From an uncultured Marinobacter sp. (lineage in GTDB: Bacteria; Pseudomonadota; Gammaproteobacteria; Pseudomonadales; Oleiphilaceae), in the NCBI RefSeq assembly GCF_947488835.1, contig NZ_CANLBK010000003.1:310001-374000 (forward strand): a DNA stretch of 64,000 nt, written 5' to 3'. The stretch's first letter is position 1; the number at the start of each line of letters is the position of its first letter. Of the stretch, positions 17,546 through 27,995 are shown piece by piece. A program made the position numbers and the translations under genes. The notes beneath the pieces are model-generated. The model did not search any database. It was not told the DNA's origin and saw only the letters and a list, made by a program, of their open reading frames with translations.

Positions 17546-17796
17546 TACCGACGCTCACCCATCTCCCAATTCTGCAAAAAGCCCTTTTTGCGGTCGATCA
17601 TGCGCTCGTAAGCTGAAATCATGACGGCCACATGGGGCGCTTTGGCCAGTCGCAAAATTTCGATTCGACGCTCCAGCCGCTCCACTTCGGTGCAGACTTG
17701 TTGATGCACGTGAGTACGCACACTGTCGTGGTGGTCGAGCCGAACCTGCCGGGGCGAGGGGGGGAATTCTTCGTAGGGATTTCTTGGCTTATCCAT
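17539..17796 (-). CDS. hypothetical protein, short and charged
   Basis: An 85 aa soluble protein (MDKPRNPYEEFPPSPRQ...) with a charged helical middle (CTEVERLERRIEILRLAK) that could form a short coiled coil, and an aromatic C-terminus (WEMGERRYY). No family recognised. The frame is open to 17922, but that extension is unlike protein; the ATG at 17796 follows GGATGAGA. It converges with the lipoprotein gene, the two coding ends overlapping by 7 bp. Confidence 0.55.
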   Translation of the reverse strand: MDKPRNPYEEFPPSPRQVRLDHHDSVRTHVHQQVCTEVERLERRIEILRLAKAPHVAVMISAYERMIDRKKGFLQNWEMGERRYY

Positions 17797-17991
17797 TGCG
17801 TATCTCATCCATTGAGTTGCCGCGGTTCCTTCATCAAACTGCAGTTTGCACAACTGTCTAACAAAGTGCAACAAAATGAACAGAGTTTCACTTCTACGCA
17901 ATAATTCAGACAACAGCCCCACACTCAGAGAATCCCGGCGAATCCGCTGCTATAGTTCCCATTATCAATTTCACAGCGAACAGGATTGTGT

Positions 17992-18336
17992 ATGAGCCCG
18001 ACATCCGTTGCCGACACCCTCAGGGAATACCTGTCTTTGCTTGAACTGCTAGACGACGCCTATTGGGAAGCGTCAAACATCGCGCACAAGGACATGCTCT
18101 ACGACATTATCAGTATTTTCAGCCAGGAAGTGTCCGAGATAAACAAGCTCAGCATTCAGGATCACCACTACCCCTATGAGGTGATCACTGAAGGCATTCG
18201 CCGTGTTGTACCAAAACTGGAAAGGCTGGACGAAAGCCGCGAGGACGTCATTCAGCGCACGCAAACACTGACAGACTTCCGGGACATACTTTCATCCGTA
18301 CTCGGAATTCTTGAGGATCAGTTAAGAACCCTGTGA
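17992..18336 (+). CDS. hypothetical helical protein
   Basis: A 114 aa acidic, all-helical soluble protein (MSPTSVADTLREYLSLLELLDDAYWEAS...). No signal peptide or membrane segment is present. The start at 17992 is preceded by AGGAT at suitable spacing. No known domain is visible; the heptad-like leucines between residues 60 and 110 suggest a helical bundle. It converges with the serine hydrolase gene 9 bp away. Confidence 0.6.
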   Translation: MSPTSVADTLREYLSLLELLDDAYWEASNIAHKDMLYDIISIFSQEVSEINKLSIQDHHYPYEVITEGIRRVVPKLERLDESREDVIQRTQTLTDFRDILSSVLGILEDQLRTL

Positions 18337-18345
18337 GCGGTCGCT

Positions 18346-19632
18346 TTAAATAGCCACCGCCGGGCGCTCGCTTTCCGGGCGAAGAGGAAACTCCCGCGCA
18401 ATGGTATAAACAAACTTGCCGAGCGCGGGGATGTGATGACCCACTATGGGAAACCCGGTGTTCAGCAAACTCACGGAGATATCCCGCGCGGCATCGGCCC
18501 AGCAAAGCTTGTTGATCAAACCAACATGGCCAAATGCATACCGGCTTCGTTGCCCCCACATTCCAACCGGGTTACCACCCAGCATCATGCCGGCGCTGAA
18601 GCGCATGGGTATCATCATGGTACGGTCAATTTGTAATGAACCAAACTGCTGAATGGCACGGCGAACGGTAATCTCGCTACAAATACGTTTACCCTTCCAG
18701 ATACCGCCATTGAGCATCATCTGGAAGAACCGGCCCATCTCTTCGGCCGTGCCACACAGGTTACCCGCTGGAATCACTGCTTCCTGGAACAGAGGATTGT
18801 TGGTGACCTCTTCCACCGTCGATATATCGCCGCCAAGTGCCCGGTTTACGATCCACGATACAGGGAAACGCGGTGTCGGGCCGGTCGCGTAGTTGGTGGC
18901 CAACTCATGCAGATTCTCTGCCTCGATCCCGTAGGTAAACCACTTCATACCCATGGGCTGACGGATATGCTTGTCCAGGTAGTTTTCAATAGTGTCGCCG
19001 GTTACCTTTTCGAGCACTCGTTGCAGAACATAGCCTCCGGTTATCGCATGGTAAGCAACTTTGGCACCGTCTACTGCAATGGCTCGGGACTCGCACAGCA
19101 GGCGCCAAATCTCTTCCTGATCCCATAGAACCTCAATGGGTGTCTCTTTCGGAATGGAAGGAATGCCGCCCCTGTGGGACAGGATCTGATGCACCGTGAT
19201 GGTACGCTTGCCATTTTGTGCGAACTCCGGGCAATAATAGGACACAGGGTCCATCAGATTTACCAGGCCTTGCTCAACCAACATGTGCATCAGCAAAGCA
19301 GTGACCGCCTTGGATGCCGAGAAGTAACAAATGGGGGTGTCGGTGGTCATGGCTATTTTCGGCGTGCCGGCAGACTCGTGGGGGCCGTTTCCACTGGCAT
19401 GACCAATGGCCCGGTGCAGTATTTGCTCGCCCTTGTGACGCACCGATATCTGGATACCGGGGTGAACGCCTGTGCGGTACAAGGCTTCGACGCTTTTCCA
19501 GATGTTGTCGACAGTGCGGGTGTCTATGCCGACCGCTTCCGGGTTTTCACCGGCAGTATCGCGCTGGGTAACGGTCGATAAATCCTTGGGAACCTTGCAA
19601 CTGTGCAGTGCACGACGGGCTATTGGGTTCAT
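18346..19632 (-). CDS. beta-lactamase-fold serine hydrolase / esterase (class C-like)
   Basis: A 428 aa member of the beta-lactamase/penicillin-binding-protein-like hydrolases (EstB/LACTB type). The catalytic S-x-x-K motif is seen as YFSASKAVTALLMHML (SASK), and the second-motif tyrosine lies in YHAITGGYV. A C-terminal HVGL replaces the KTG box, as in many esterases of this fold. No signal peptide is obvious, so it may be cytoplasmic. The ATG at 19632 was chosen because upstream in-frame starts run into the ybaK promoter region. Substrate unknown; lipase or esterase activity is more likely than lactam hydrolysis. Confidence 0.82.
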   Translation of the reverse strand: MNPIARRALHSCKVPKDLSTVTQRDTAGENPEAVGIDTRTVDNIWKSVEALYRTGVHPGIQISVRHKGEQILHRAIGHASGNGPHESAGTPKIAMTTDTPICYFSASKAVTALLMHMLVEQGLVNLMDPVSYYCPEFAQNGKRTITVHQILSHRGGIPSIPKETPIEVLWDQEEIWRLLCESRAIAVDGAKVAYHAITGGYVLQRVLEKVTGDTIENYLDKHIRQPMGMKWFTYGIEAENLHELATNYATGPTPRFPVSWIVNRALGGDISTVEEVTNNPLFQEAVIPAGNLCGTAEEMGRFFQMMLNGGIWKGKRICSEITVRRAIQQFGSLQIDRTMMIPMRFSAGMMLGGNPVGMWGQRSRYAFGHVGLINKLCWADAARDISVSLLNTGFPIVGHHIPALGKFVYTIAREFPLRPESERPAVAI

Positions 19633-19660
19633 CAGGTACGCCTTGCTAGTGTTGACTGTT

Positions 19661-19694
19661 ATTATAGGCAGTTGATCAGAGGGCAAATCAACTG
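19661..19694 (-). promoter_or_regulatory. candidate promoter and operator of the serine hydrolase
   Basis: On the minus strand a perfect TATAAT (19661-19666) is preceded by an inverted repeat, CAGTTGAT and ATCAACTG, at 19669-19676 and 19687-19694 with a 10 bp spacer. One arm contains a TTGATT that could act as the -35. The repeat sits between the divergent serine hydrolase and ybaK genes and may bind a dimeric regulator. Seen in sequence; function inferred. Confidence 0.4.
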
Positions 19695-19710
19695 TTTCTG
19701 AGGCCAGTTT

Positions 19711-20181
19711 ATGACACCCGGTATCGAAGCGGCCAGTAAAGCCGGCGTATTTCATACTATCCACGAGTACGTGCACGACCCTTCCAGTGCAGGGTACGGC
19801 ACTGAGGCGGCCGACAAGCTGGGGGTTGATCCTGCGCGTATTTTCAAAACCCTGGTGGTCGCTGTCGATGGTAAATACCTGGCAGTAGGCGTGGTACCGG
19901 TTACCAGCATGTTAAGCATGAAGTTGATTGCCAAGGCTGTCGGCGGCAAAAAGGCTGTAATGGCCGACCCACAGGAGGTGCAGCGCCGCACCGGCTATGT
20001 ACTGGGCGGTGTGAGCCCACTGGGCCAGAAAAACCGCTTAAAGACCTTCATTGATGCCTCCGCTGAAGTTTTCGAGACGGTTTACGTGAGTGCCGGCCGC
20101 CGCGGGCTGGAGATTGAGCTGTCTCCCGCCGATCTCGCCAGTTTGACCGGGGGGAAACTGGTGCCTCTGCAACAGACATAA
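19711..20181 (+). CDS. ybaK: Cys-tRNA(Pro)/Cys-tRNA(Cys) deacylase YbaK/EbsC
   Basis: A 156 aa trans-editing enzyme that hydrolyses misacylated Cys-tRNA(Pro). The family core is visible: RIFKTLVVAVDGKYLAVGVVPV with the catalytic Lys in FKTL, then GGKKAVMADPQEVQRRTGYVLGGVSPLG, and the closing GLEIELSPADL. Length is normal for the family. GAGG lies seven bases before the ATG. The gene is divergent from the serine hydrolase and converges with icd, with a bidirectional terminator between. Confidence 0.95.
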   Translation: MTPGIEAASKAGVFHTIHEYVHDPSSAGYGTEAADKLGVDPARIFKTLVVAVDGKYLAVGVVPVTSMLSMKLIAKAVGGKKAVMADPQEVQRRTGYVLGGVSPLGQKNRLKTFIDASAEVFETVYVSAGRRGLEIELSPADLASLTGGKLVPLQQT

Positions 20182-20183
20182 AA

Positions 20184-20219
20184 AAACCCGGAGAGCCGAT
20201 CAACGACTTTCCGGGTTTT
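20184..20219. terminator. bidirectional terminator between ybaK and icd
   Basis: AAAACCCGGA pairs with TCCGGGTTTT across a 16 nt loop, giving an A-tract/stem/T-tract that works in both directions: U-rich after the stem for ybaK on the plus strand and a longer U-run for icd on the minus strand. A second hairpin, CCGGGCA/TGCCCGG (20231-20247), lies between it and the icd stop. Confidence 0.85.
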
Positions 20220-20260
20220 GTTTCAGGTGGCCGGGCACAGTGCCCGGATACCGTCAGGGA

Positions 20261-22504
20261 TTACTTCACCGATGCACGGGCATCCTTCAAAATCTTATTG
20301 AAGGTTGCACTCGGCTGCATAACTGCCTCCACCTTATCTTTGGGTGGGTGGTAGTAGCCACCGATATCCGCAGGATGACCCTGAATAACGCTCATTTCTT
20401 CCAGAATCTTGTCCTTGTTCTCTTCCAGCTGTGCTGACATCTTCGCGAAGAACTCTTTCAGCTCTTGGTCGCTATCCTGAGATGCCAGTTCTTCTGACCA
20501 GTAGCGAGCCAGGTGGAAATGGCTGCCACGGTTATCCAGCTCACCCGTTACCCGTGACGGCGACTGGTTGTTTTCCAGCAGGCGCTCGGTAGCTTTGTCT
20601 AGGGTCTGGCCCAGCAGGCGTGCACGGTTGTTGTCGTGCTTCTCGCCCAGCTCATCCAGCGATACCGCAATGGCCAGGAATTCGCCCAGGGAATCCCAGC
20701 GCAGGTGATCTTCCTGCAGAACCTGCTGCACGTGTTTCGGAGCCGATCCACCAGCACCGGTTTCGTAGAGGCCACCACCGTTCAGCAGGGGAACAATCGA
20801 CAGCATCTTGGCGCTGGTACCCAGCTCCAGAATCGGGAACAGGTCGGTGAGGTAGTCGCGTAGTACGTTACCGGTTACCGAGATGGTATCCAGACCACGA
20901 ATCAGGCGCTCCATCGTCCAACGAATAGCGCGCACAGGTGACTCAAGGCGGATATGAAGCCCTTCGGTGTCGTGATCTTTCAGGTATGTATTAACCTTCT
21001 TGATCAGCTCGGCATCGTGAGGACGCTCGTCGTCGAGCCAGAACACTGCCGGCATGCCAGTAGCTCGGGCACGGCTAACAGCCAGCTTGACCCAATCGCG
21101 GATCGGCAGATCCTTGGTTTGGCAAGCGCGCCAGATGTCGCCTTCTTCGACATTGTGCTCAGTCAGCACGGTGCCATCTTCAGCCAGGATGCGCACAATG
21201 CCTTCTTCTTTGATTTCAAATGTCTTGTCGTGGGAGCCGTACTCTTCGGCCTTCTGCGCCATCAGGCCCACGTTCGGTACTGTTCCCATGGTGGTGGGAT
21301 CAAAGGCGCCGTGGGTTTTGCAGAAGTTGATCATTTCCTGATAAATCGTGGCATAAGTGGACTCAGGCATGACGGCCTTGGTGTCCTTCAACTTGCCGTC
21401 GCGCGCCCACATTTTGCCTGAATTACGGATCATTGCTGGCATGGAAGCATCAACAATAACGTCGCTCGGTACGTGCAGGTTGGTAACGCCCTTAACGGAG
21501 TCAACCATGGCGATTTCCGGGCGGTGCTCGTAGGTCTTGTGCAACGCTTCCTGAATTTCTTCCTGCTTCGACTCTGGCAGCTGCTTGATTTTCTCAAGCA
21601 CCGACGAGAGGCCGTTGTTCGGGTTTACACCGATTTCGTCAAACAGTTCGCCGTACGTGTCGAAAAGCTCTTTGTAGTAAATCTTCACCGCGTGACCAAA
21701 CACGATAGGGTGAGAGATTTTCATCATGGTAGCTTTTACGTGCAGGGAGAACATCACGCCGGTCTTTTCGCAGTCTTCGATAACCTCTTCGAAGAATTTG
21801 CACAGCGCTTTTTTGCTCATGAACATGCCGTCGAGCACTTCGCCTTCCTGCAGTGGCAGGTCGGATTTGAGAACGGTTTGCTCGCCTTTTTTGTTCTCGA
21901 ACACAATGCGGGCGTTGGTTGCCTTGTCGAGAGTTACGGACTGCTCGTTAGAGTAAAAATCGCCGCCGCGCATGTGGGCTACGTGGGTGCGTGATGCCGG
22001 GCTCCACTCTCCCATGCTGTGGGGGTATTTACGTGCAAATGCTTTCACCGCAGTCGGCGCTCGGCGGTCTGAGTTACCTTCACGCAAAACCGGGTTTACA
22101 GCGCTGCCGAGTACTTTGGCATAGCGCTTGGTCGCATCTTTTTCTTCGTCGGTTGCAGGGTTTTCGTTGTAGTCAGGAACCTTATAGCCCTGATCCTGCA
22201 ATTCTTTGATAGCCGCACGCAACTGCGGAATAGATGCCGAGATGTTCGGCAGCTTGATGATGTTGGCGTCGGGGTCTTTGGTGTATTCGCCCAGCTCTGT
22301 CAGTGCGTCCGGAACGCGCTGGTCTTCCTCAAGGTGATCCGGGAAGGTCGCCAGAATGCGAGCCGCCAGGGAGATGTCGCTGGTTCCAAATTCAATACCA
22401 GCCGGCTTGGCGTAGGTTTCCAGAATTGGTAACAGTGACCGTGTTGCGAGGGCAGGCGCCTCGTCGGTCAGTGTGTAGATAATCTTCGCTTTGGATGATT
22501 TCAT
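20261..22504 (-). CDS. icd: NADP-dependent isocitrate dehydrogenase, monomeric type
   Basis: A 747 aa monomeric IDH (IDH-II type) that oxidises isocitrate to 2-oxoglutarate in the TCA cycle. It is recognised over its full length, from [23 protein letters not shown] at the N-terminus through [21 protein letters not shown] and [16 protein letters not shown] to KTVEA-type C-terminal sequence. The ATG at 22504 has GAGG nine bases upstream; earlier in-frame starts lack support. Length fits the class. About 260 bp of leader precedes it before a multi-hairpin repeat element. Confidence 0.96.
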   Translation of the reverse strand: MKSSKAKIIYTLTDEAPALATRSLLPILETYAKPAGIEFGTSDISLAARILATFPDHLEEDQRVPDALTELGEYTKDPDANIIKLPNISASIPQLRAAIKELQDQGYKVPDYNENPATDEEKDATKRYAKVLGSAVNPVLREGNSDRRAPTAVKAFARKYPHSMGEWSPASRTHVAHMRGGDFYSNEQSVTLDKATNARIVFENKKGEQTVLKSDLPLQEGEVLDGMFMSKKALCKFFEEVIEDCEKTGVMFSLHVKATMMKISHPIVFGHAVKIYYKELFDTYGELFDEIGVNPNNGLSSVLEKIKQLPESKQEEIQEALHKTYEHRPEIAMVDSVKGVTNLHVPSDVIVDASMPAMIRNSGKMWARDGKLKDTKAVMPESTYATIYQEMINFCKTHGAFDPTTMGTVPNVGLMAQKAEEYGSHDKTFEIKEEGIVRILAEDGTVLTEHNVEEGDIWRACQTKDLPIRDWVKLAVSRARATGMPAVFWLDDERPHDAELIKKVNTYLKDHDTEGLHIRLESPVRAIRWTMERLIRGLDTISVTGNVLRDYLTDLFPILELGTSAKMLSIVPLLNGGGLYETGAGGSAPKHVQQVLQEDHLRWDSLGEFLAIAVSLDELGEKHDNNRARLLGQTLDKATERLLENNQSPSRVTGELDNRGSHFHLARYWSEELASQDSDQELKEFFAKMSAQLEENKDKILEEMSVIQGHPADIGGYYHPPKDKVEAVMQPSATFNKILKDARASVK

Positions 22505-23060
22505 TTTCGTCCTCAGGCTAATAGGTGGGTTCAGGACGGTCATGGCTAGATCTGGCATCTTGTGAACGCCCGACCATTGCTATGACTGATTTTTAAAACT
22601 TTTGATAGACCTACTAAGATACCATTTTTTTGTTCTGCTTGGTTACGATCTTAGTATAAGAACGGACTAAAAACCCTTGATCTTCGGTAACTGGGGGAAC
22701 AAATGGCGGGAATTTACGAAACTTTCTAACATTTTGGCGTGTTGGCTTGGGAGTAGCGCACTGGGGGTAAGCCCTCCCAAAACACGCTCCTTCGGCACCC
22801 CTGCGGGGTCCGGCCCACAATCATAGATTGTGGTCGTTCGGCTTTCGCATGAAGCTACGCTTCACAAACGCTCGGCCGAACCCATGTGGCGCTTGGGCTC
22901 CGCTATCCCTGGCTCCGCACAGTTTTGGGAGGGCTTACCCCCAGCGCTTCGCGGACATTTCGGTGGCCTACCGGCATTTCAAGACAGGAAACACCAGCCA
23001 GCATATCTACACCGGAAGTCACCGCTTCCACTCCTGCACGCTTTTGACATAACAGTCGCC
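22505..23060. other. 556 bp intergenic region upstream of icd
   Basis: Positions 22505-22760 hold the icd leader and presumably its promoter. Positions 22761-22944 are a structured repeat element (described separately). Positions 22945-23060 separate it from the aacS stop. Short open frames over this region are generated by the repeat and do not look like proteins. Confidence 0.6.
22761..22944. repeat. multi-hairpin intergenic element, copy 1
   Basis: A 184 bp element bounded by a perfect 23 bp inverted repeat (CTGGGGGTAAGCCCTCCC followed by AAAAC at the left; its complement at 22922-22944). Next to the arms are CAAAACACGC on the left and GGCTCCGCACAGTTTTG on the right. Inside are further hairpins: CACCCC/GGGGTC, CCACAATC/GATTGTGG and GTTCGGC/GCCGAAC, the last enclosing TGAAGC/GCTTCA. 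The edges match the element at 63371-63548, although the interior sequences differ. Confidence 0.8.
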
Positions 23061-25052
23061 TTAGTCTTTGGGCAACAGGTTCTCCTCAGCAAGCCGCTCG
23101 CGAATCTGGTCCAGCGCTTCCGGGTTGCCCAGAGCATCACGGTTATCGGCTTTGGTGGAGCCGTTGATCAGGCGGGCGACGGCCAGTTCGACTTTTTTGC
23201 CGCTGCGGGTGTAGGGGATGTCTGGCACCTGAACTATGTGTTTGGGAACATGTCGTGGGCTGGCACCTGTGCGGATTCGGGCTTTTAGCTGCGCCAGCAG
23301 GTCGTCGCTGAGTTCCTGGCCTTCGGCAGGCACTACAAACAACACTACTTCTACGTCGCCATCGATCTGGCGGCCAACGACGAGGCTGTCTTTTATAGCC
23401 GCTTCAGTTTCTACCTGCCGGTAGATTTCGGCGGTGCCGATTCTTACGCCGCCGGGGTTGAGTGTGGCGTCTGAACGGCCGTAGATGATGGCGCCGCCGT
23501 GTTCGGTGAATTCTATGAAATCACCGTGAGCCCATACGCCGGGGAAGGTGTCGAAGTAGGCTTCGCGATAGCGTTCGCCGTTGGCGTCGTCCCAGAAGGC
23601 GACAGGCATGGAGGGCATTGGCTGGCGGCAAACAAGTTCGCCTCGGCCCTGGTCTACGGGGTTGCCGTCATCGCCGTAGGCTACGGCGTCGACACCGAGG
23701 AAACGGCATTGGATTTCGCCACGGCGCACAGGCAACAGTGGTGTAGAGCCTACGAAGCAACCGCAGATGTCGGTGCCGCCGGCAATAGAGCCTAGCAGGG
23801 CTTTAGGTGCGCCCTGGTTGTAGACCCAGTCGTAGTCTTCCGGGAGCAGGGGCGAGCCGGTTGAAAACACGACTCTCAGTTTGCTCAGGTCGAGGGTTTC
23901 GGCCGGCGCCATTTCAGCTTTGCGACAGCCAGCGATGAACCTTGCGCTGGTGCCGAAGTGGGTCACGTGTTCTTCGGCTACGGTGTCCCAAAGGAAGCTG
24001 AGGCTGGGGTAGCCTGGTGAGCCGTCTACCGTGATCACAGATGCGCCGGTTAGCAATGCGGAAGCCTGCCAGTTCCACATCATCCAGCCACAGGTGGTGA
24101 AGTAGAGGAACCGGTCATTCGGGCCAACGTCGCCGTGCAGCATAAGTTCTTTGGCGTGATTAACCAGCATGCCCGCGGTGCCGTGCACGATGCATTTGGG
24201 TTTGCCGGTGGTGCCAGAGGAATAAAGTATGTAAACCGGGTGGTCGGGGTCGACGGGCGTATACGACGGTGCTTCGCCAGCGCCAAACGCAATGGCTTCG
24301 TCCCAGTTGGTTACAAGCTCACCTGTAATCGGCGCAGCGTTTGGCAGTTGCTGAACGCTTACCACGCACTTCAGCGTTGGCAGGCCGGCAATCAGTCCTG
24401 CAAATTCCTCCTGGCGGGCCAACACCTTGCCACCATAGCCATAGCCGTTCACAACAATCAGTGCAGAAGGCTCTATCTGGCCAAACCGGTCAAGAATCGC
24501 GCCCACACCGAAATCCGGTGACGCGGAGCTCCAGATGGCACCCAAGCTGGTGGCCGCCAGCATACCGGCGAGGGCTTCGTAGCCGTTGGTCACCACACCG
24601 GCTACTCGATCGCCTTTCTGTATACCTTTGTTACGCAGGAAGGCTTCCAGTGCGCCCACATCGGCTTTCAGCTCTCCGTAGGAACGGCGAAGCACAGGGC
24701 GTGTCTCGCAATAGGCCACCACCGCTTCTTTGTTGGCGTGGTCGCCTTCCGCATGACGCAGCAGGTTGGCCGCAAAATTCAGTTTCATGCCCGGGAACCA
24801 CTCGGCACCCGGCATATCCCGCTTGCCCAGAACTTTGAGCGCTGGCGTTGCGCTAACAAGCCCGCAATAGTCCCAAACGCTGGCCCAGAAGGTTTCAAGG
24901 TCATCAACAGACCATTGGTGCAGCGCGTGGTAATCAGCAAACGGGCCATAGCCCTGCTCTTCCAGCCAGGTTTTGTAGCGACCCATTTGGCTATTGGCCA
25001 ACTCGCCTTCCGATGGAGTCCAGACTACTGGGGACTGTTCAATAACGCTCAT
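23061..25052 (-). CDS. aacS: acetoacetyl-CoA synthetase
   Basis: A 663 aa acyl-activating enzyme that makes acetoacetyl-CoA from acetoacetate, ATP and CoA. The AMP-binding P-loop YSSGTTGKPKCIVHG (about residue 270), the N-terminal ACAS_N region and the C-terminal RSGKKVELAVARLING with its acylation Lys are present. Overall length and the GSIAGGTDICGCF block fit acetoacetate rather than acetate ligases. AGGAG lies before the ATG at 25052. It is the last gene of a 3-hydroxybutyrate uptake and oxidation operon, 16 nt after bdhA, which fixes its role. Confidence 0.93.
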   Translation of the reverse strand: MSVIEQSPVVWTPSEGELANSQMGRYKTWLEEQGYGPFADYHALHQWSVDDLETFWASVWDYCGLVSATPALKVLGKRDMPGAEWFPGMKLNFAANLLRHAEGDHANKEAVVAYCETRPVLRRSYGELKADVGALEAFLRNKGIQKGDRVAGVVTNGYEALAGMLAATSLGAIWSSASPDFGVGAILDRFGQIEPSALIVVNGYGYGGKVLARQEEFAGLIAGLPTLKCVVSVQQLPNAAPITGELVTNWDEAIAFGAGEAPSYTPVDPDHPVYILYSSGTTGKPKCIVHGTAGMLVNHAKELMLHGDVGPNDRFLYFTTCGWMMWNWQASALLTGASVITVDGSPGYPSLSFLWDTVAEEHVTHFGTSARFIAGCRKAEMAPAETLDLSKLRVVFSTGSPLLPEDYDWVYNQGAPKALLGSIAGGTDICGCFVGSTPLLPVRRGEIQCRFLGVDAVAYGDDGNPVDQGRGELVCRQPMPSMPVAFWDDANGERYREAYFDTFPGVWAHGDFIEFTEHGGAIIYGRSDATLNPGGVRIGTAEIYRQVETEAAIKDSLVVGRQIDGDVEVVLFVVPAEGQELSDDLLAQLKARIRTGASPRHVPKHIVQVPDIPYTRSGKKVELAVARLINGSTKADNRDALGNPEALDQIRERLAEENLLPKD

Positions 25053-25068
25053 CCGTTGCTCCTGTTAC

Positions 25069-25848
25069 TTACTGCATGTGCCAGCCGTGGCTGACAACAA
25101 ACGATTGGCCTGTAAGAGCGGCTGAAGGGAAGGCCGCCAAGTGCACCGCCATTTCGGAAACATCTTCCTGGGTGGTGAATTTGCCATCTACTGTGTTTTT
25201 TAGCATCACCTTACTGATGACTTCCTCTTCGGAAATACCCAGCTCTTTTGCCTGCTCCGGTATCTGCTTATCCACTAGTGGCGTTCTTACAAAGCCAGGG
25301 CAAATAATGTTGCTGCGAACTCCGTGCTCTGCACCCTCTTTGGCAACAGCTCGACATAATCCAAGCATACCGTGTTTTGCTGCCACGTAAGGAGCCTTCA
25401 GGGGCGAGGCCTCGAGCGAGTGCACTGAACCCATGTACAGCATAGTGCCTCCACCGTTGGCGTACATTTGCTTCAGAGCCGCACGTGTGACCAGAAACGC
25501 GCCATCCAGATGCACATTCATCACCCGCCGCCAATCTGCATACGCCAGATTGTGTACCGGATCTATGTGCTGGATACCGGCGTTCGCTACGGCAATGTCC
25601 AGACCACCCCAGGCCTTTACAATGGCGGCTACGCCCTCTTCGACGGCGGCCTCATCGGTTACGTCCATGGCCAATGCCATTGCGGTGCCGCCAGCTTTTT
25701 CTATGGCGTCAACGGTGTCTTGTGCACTTTCCAGCGTGAGGTCTGCCACAGCGACACGAGCACCTTCACGGCCGTAATGTTCGGCGATTGCCCGCCCAAT
25801 GCCTCGCGCTGCGCCAGTAATAAGAGCGATATCGTTTTCGAGACGCAT
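25069..25848 (-). CDS. bdhA: 3-hydroxybutyrate dehydrogenase
   Basis: A 259 aa short-chain dehydrogenase that oxidises (R)-3-hydroxybutyrate to acetoacetate with NAD+. It shows the Rossmann [12 protein letters not shown], the NAG motif ([11 protein letters not shown]), the catalytic Ser in [22 protein letters not shown] with YxxxK, and the C-terminal [13 protein letters not shown] characteristic of BdhA. It sits between the TRAP transporter and acetoacetyl-CoA synthetase genes on the same strand, giving a complete uptake-oxidation-activation series. Confidence 0.95.
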   Translation of the reverse strand: MRLENDIALITGAARGIGRAIAEHYGREGARVAVADLTLESAQDTVDAIEKAGGTAMALAMDVTDEAAVEEGVAAIVKAWGGLDIAVANAGIQHIDPVHNLAYADWRRVMNVHLDGAFLVTRAALKQMYANGGGTMLYMGSVHSLEASPLKAPYVAAKHGMLGLCRAVAKEGAEHGVRSNIICPGFVRTPLVDKQIPEQAKELGISEEEVISKVMLKNTVDGKFTTQEDVSEMAVHLAAFPSAALTGQSFVVSHGWHMQ

Positions 25849-25910
25849 GGTGTTTGTCTCCCAGTTATTATTCAGTTTTTGTAAGTGAAAGCCTGCGCAA
25901 AACCTGCGTA

Positions 25911-27281
25911 TCAGGAACCGCCGTACACTTCATTTGGAAGCCAGGTCGCCAAAGGCTGGAACCAGAACACCAGTGCCAAAGCCAGAAGCTGCAACATAAT
26001 GAACGGCAACACGCCCAGATATATGTCCCGGGTGGTAATACCCGGCGGGCATACTCCCTTGATATAGAACAGCGAGAAGCCAACGGGGGGGGTCAGGAAG
26101 GAGGTCTGCAAACACATGGCAAACATGATGGCAAACCACACTGGCTCCACACCCATTTTGAACAGTACGGGGGCCACTAAAGGTAAAACGATCAGGGTAA
26201 TCTCCACCCAGTCCAGGAAAAACCCGAGCAAAAAGGTGATAAACAGAACGGTTAACAACACACCTGTAGTGCCAAAAGGCAGGCCGGTGATGGCGCCTTC
26301 TATCACTTCGTCGCCACCCAGCCCTCGCAGCACCGAAGCAAACACTGTGGCACCGATAAAAATGCCAAAAATGAATGCCGAGGTGCGGCTGGTCTGATAA
26401 AGGGATTCTTTCAGGGTCGCCATATCCAGACGCTTGCTGACAAAAGCCATAAGCAAGGCGCCGCCCGCACCCACTGCAGAGGCTTCCGTGGTTGTCGCTA
26501 TGCCAAAAAAGATGGAGCCAAGCACAGAAATGATCAGTGCCATAGGCGGCAAGATTGCCCAGAACACGCCAAACCAGGCGCGCGCATCAAGGCGCTGTCG
26601 GTTGGTCGGCGCCGGTGCCAGATCCTTTTTGATGTAAGAAGCGATGATGATGTAGAGAATGTAAAGCATGGCGAGCATGACGCCTGGAATCAGCGCGCCC
26701 ATGAACAGCTTTCCTACTGACGCATCCGAGGTACCAAGACGATCCGCCATCAGAACCAGCATGATGCTTGGCGGCACCAGAATGCCGAGCGTGCCCACCG
26801 AGCACGCCGTACCTACAGCCAGTGATTTGTTGTAGTTGGCCTGCATCATGGGGCCAAGGGACAACATGCCCAGCAGTACCACTGAGGCGCCCACAATACC
26901 GGTTGAGGCGGCTAGCAATACGCCAACCAGCACCACAGTAATGGCATAGCCACCGCGCAGACCGCCAAGCACTTTAACCAGGCTGTGCATTAGCTTTTCG
27001 GCAATGCCAGATCGGTCCAGCATGATACCCATGAAAATAAACATGGGTAGCGCGACCATCAGCTCATTGGCAACGATGCCATAAATTCTGGCGTCCAGAA
27101 CGCCAATGGTTCCCTGCCAGGTAAACCAAAGAGGAGAATCGAGATACTCGACCATAACGTGGCCGACAATACCGAATATGAGACCAATACCCGCCAGTGA
27201 CCAGGCAACCGGGAACCCCGAGAGCAAGAGCACCATAAAGCTGGCGAACATGGCGATAACAAGAATTGCTTCTATTCCCAT
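25911..27281 (-). CDS. dctM: TRAP transporter large permease (DctM type)
   Basis: A 456 aa membrane subunit of a tripartite ATP-independent periplasmic transporter, containing the Na+-coupled translocation path. It is highly hydrophobic, with about 12 helices and family motifs such as [40 protein letters not shown] and [18 protein letters not shown]. It follows dctQ by 17 nt and precedes bdhA by about 60 nt. The transported solute is inferred to be 3-hydroxybutyrate or a related monocarboxylate from operon context. Confidence 0.93.
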   Translation of the reverse strand: MGIEAILVIAMFASFMVLLLSGFPVAWSLAGIGLIFGIVGHVMVEYLDSPLWFTWQGTIGVLDARIYGIVANELMVALPMFIFMGIMLDRSGIAEKLMHSLVKVLGGLRGGYAITVVLVGVLLAASTGIVGASVVLLGMLSLGPMMQANYNKSLAVGTACSVGTLGILVPPSIMLVLMADRLGTSDASVGKLFMGALIPGVMLAMLYILYIIIASYIKKDLAPAPTNRQRLDARAWFGVFWAILPPMALIISVLGSIFFGIATTTEASAVGAGGALLMAFVSKRLDMATLKESLYQTSRTSAFIFGIFIGATVFASVLRGLGGDEVIEGAITGLPFGTTGVLLTVLFITFLLGFFLDWVEITLIVLPLVAPVLFKMGVEPVWFAIMFAMCLQTSFLTPPVGFSLFYIKGVCPPGITTRDIYLGVLPFIMLQLLALALVFWFQPLATWLPNEVYGGS

Positions 27282-27298
27282 GACATTAGCCTCGTGGT

Positions 27299-27916
27299 TC
27301 AGGGATTAGGATGGCCGGCAGAGCGCCGATCATCGTAAGGAGGCTCAACAGCCCTGGGAAAACAAAACAGATAGGTGGTGCAACGTGTGGCGCGGGACAG
27401 CAGCGCGATCATCACGAACACCAGCCCCAGAGGCAGCATACTTTTGAATATAAACCGGTAAGGCAATCCGCTAGGTGCCTGGGAATGCTCTGTGTAAATC
27501 CATGCTGTCCAAGCGTAGGGCACCAGAGCACTGATCATCAGCGCAATGATGGGCAGCGCCAGCAGCACAATCCCCAACAGCTCAATTATGGCCTGGGCTT
27601 TGGGGCTGAATTTCTCTTTCAGCACATCAACACGAACGTGGTCGTCCCGCACAACCGCATAGCCGAGGGTGAGCATGGTTGCAGTGCCGAACAGGTGCCA
27701 GGACAACTCCTCAAGGGCAATAGAACCTTGAGATAGTGCATAGCGGGAAAACACGTTGATCAGGATAACGATCAGCACAGCAATCCATAACCAGGACGCA
27801 AGGCGGCCAACCGCAACTACCAATCGATCAAGATGCATGGATACAGCATTGACTGGCAGCGTATCAGTATCGAATGTCGGGGCATGGTTATCCCCTGAGA
27901 CATTAGTATCGGTCAC
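27299..27916 (-). CDS. dctQ: TRAP transporter small permease (DctQ type)
   Basis: A 205 aa four-helix accessory membrane subunit that pairs with DctM. The motif region NVFSRYALSQGSIALEELSWHLFGTATMLTLGYAVVRDDHVRVDVL is the DctQ signature. It uses a GTG start at 27916 with GAGG at good spacing. A soluble, variable N-terminus of about 30 residues and a short C-terminal tail extend beyond the helices. It lies between dctP and dctM. Confidence 0.92.
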   Translation of the reverse strand: MTDTNVSGDNHAPTFDTDTLPVNAVSMHLDRLVVAVGRLASWLWIAVLIVILINVFSRYALSQGSIALEELSWHLFGTATMLTLGYAVVRDDHVRVDVLKEKFSPKAQAIIELLGIVLLALPIIALMISALVPYAWTAWIYTEHSQAPSGLPYRFIFKSMLPLGLVFVMIALLSRATRCTTYLFCFPRAVEPPYDDRRSAGHPNP

Positions 27917-27995
27917 AAAAACCTCGGATTTTCCGGATGCAGGGAAGGAAGCGGGCAGCGTTCAACCGTTACCCGCAATGAACATCATCCGTTGA

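Noticed and set aside
22614..22820. 68-codon minus-strand frame upstream of icd
   Set aside because: Runs through the multi-hairpin element and AT-rich leader; no support as a gene.
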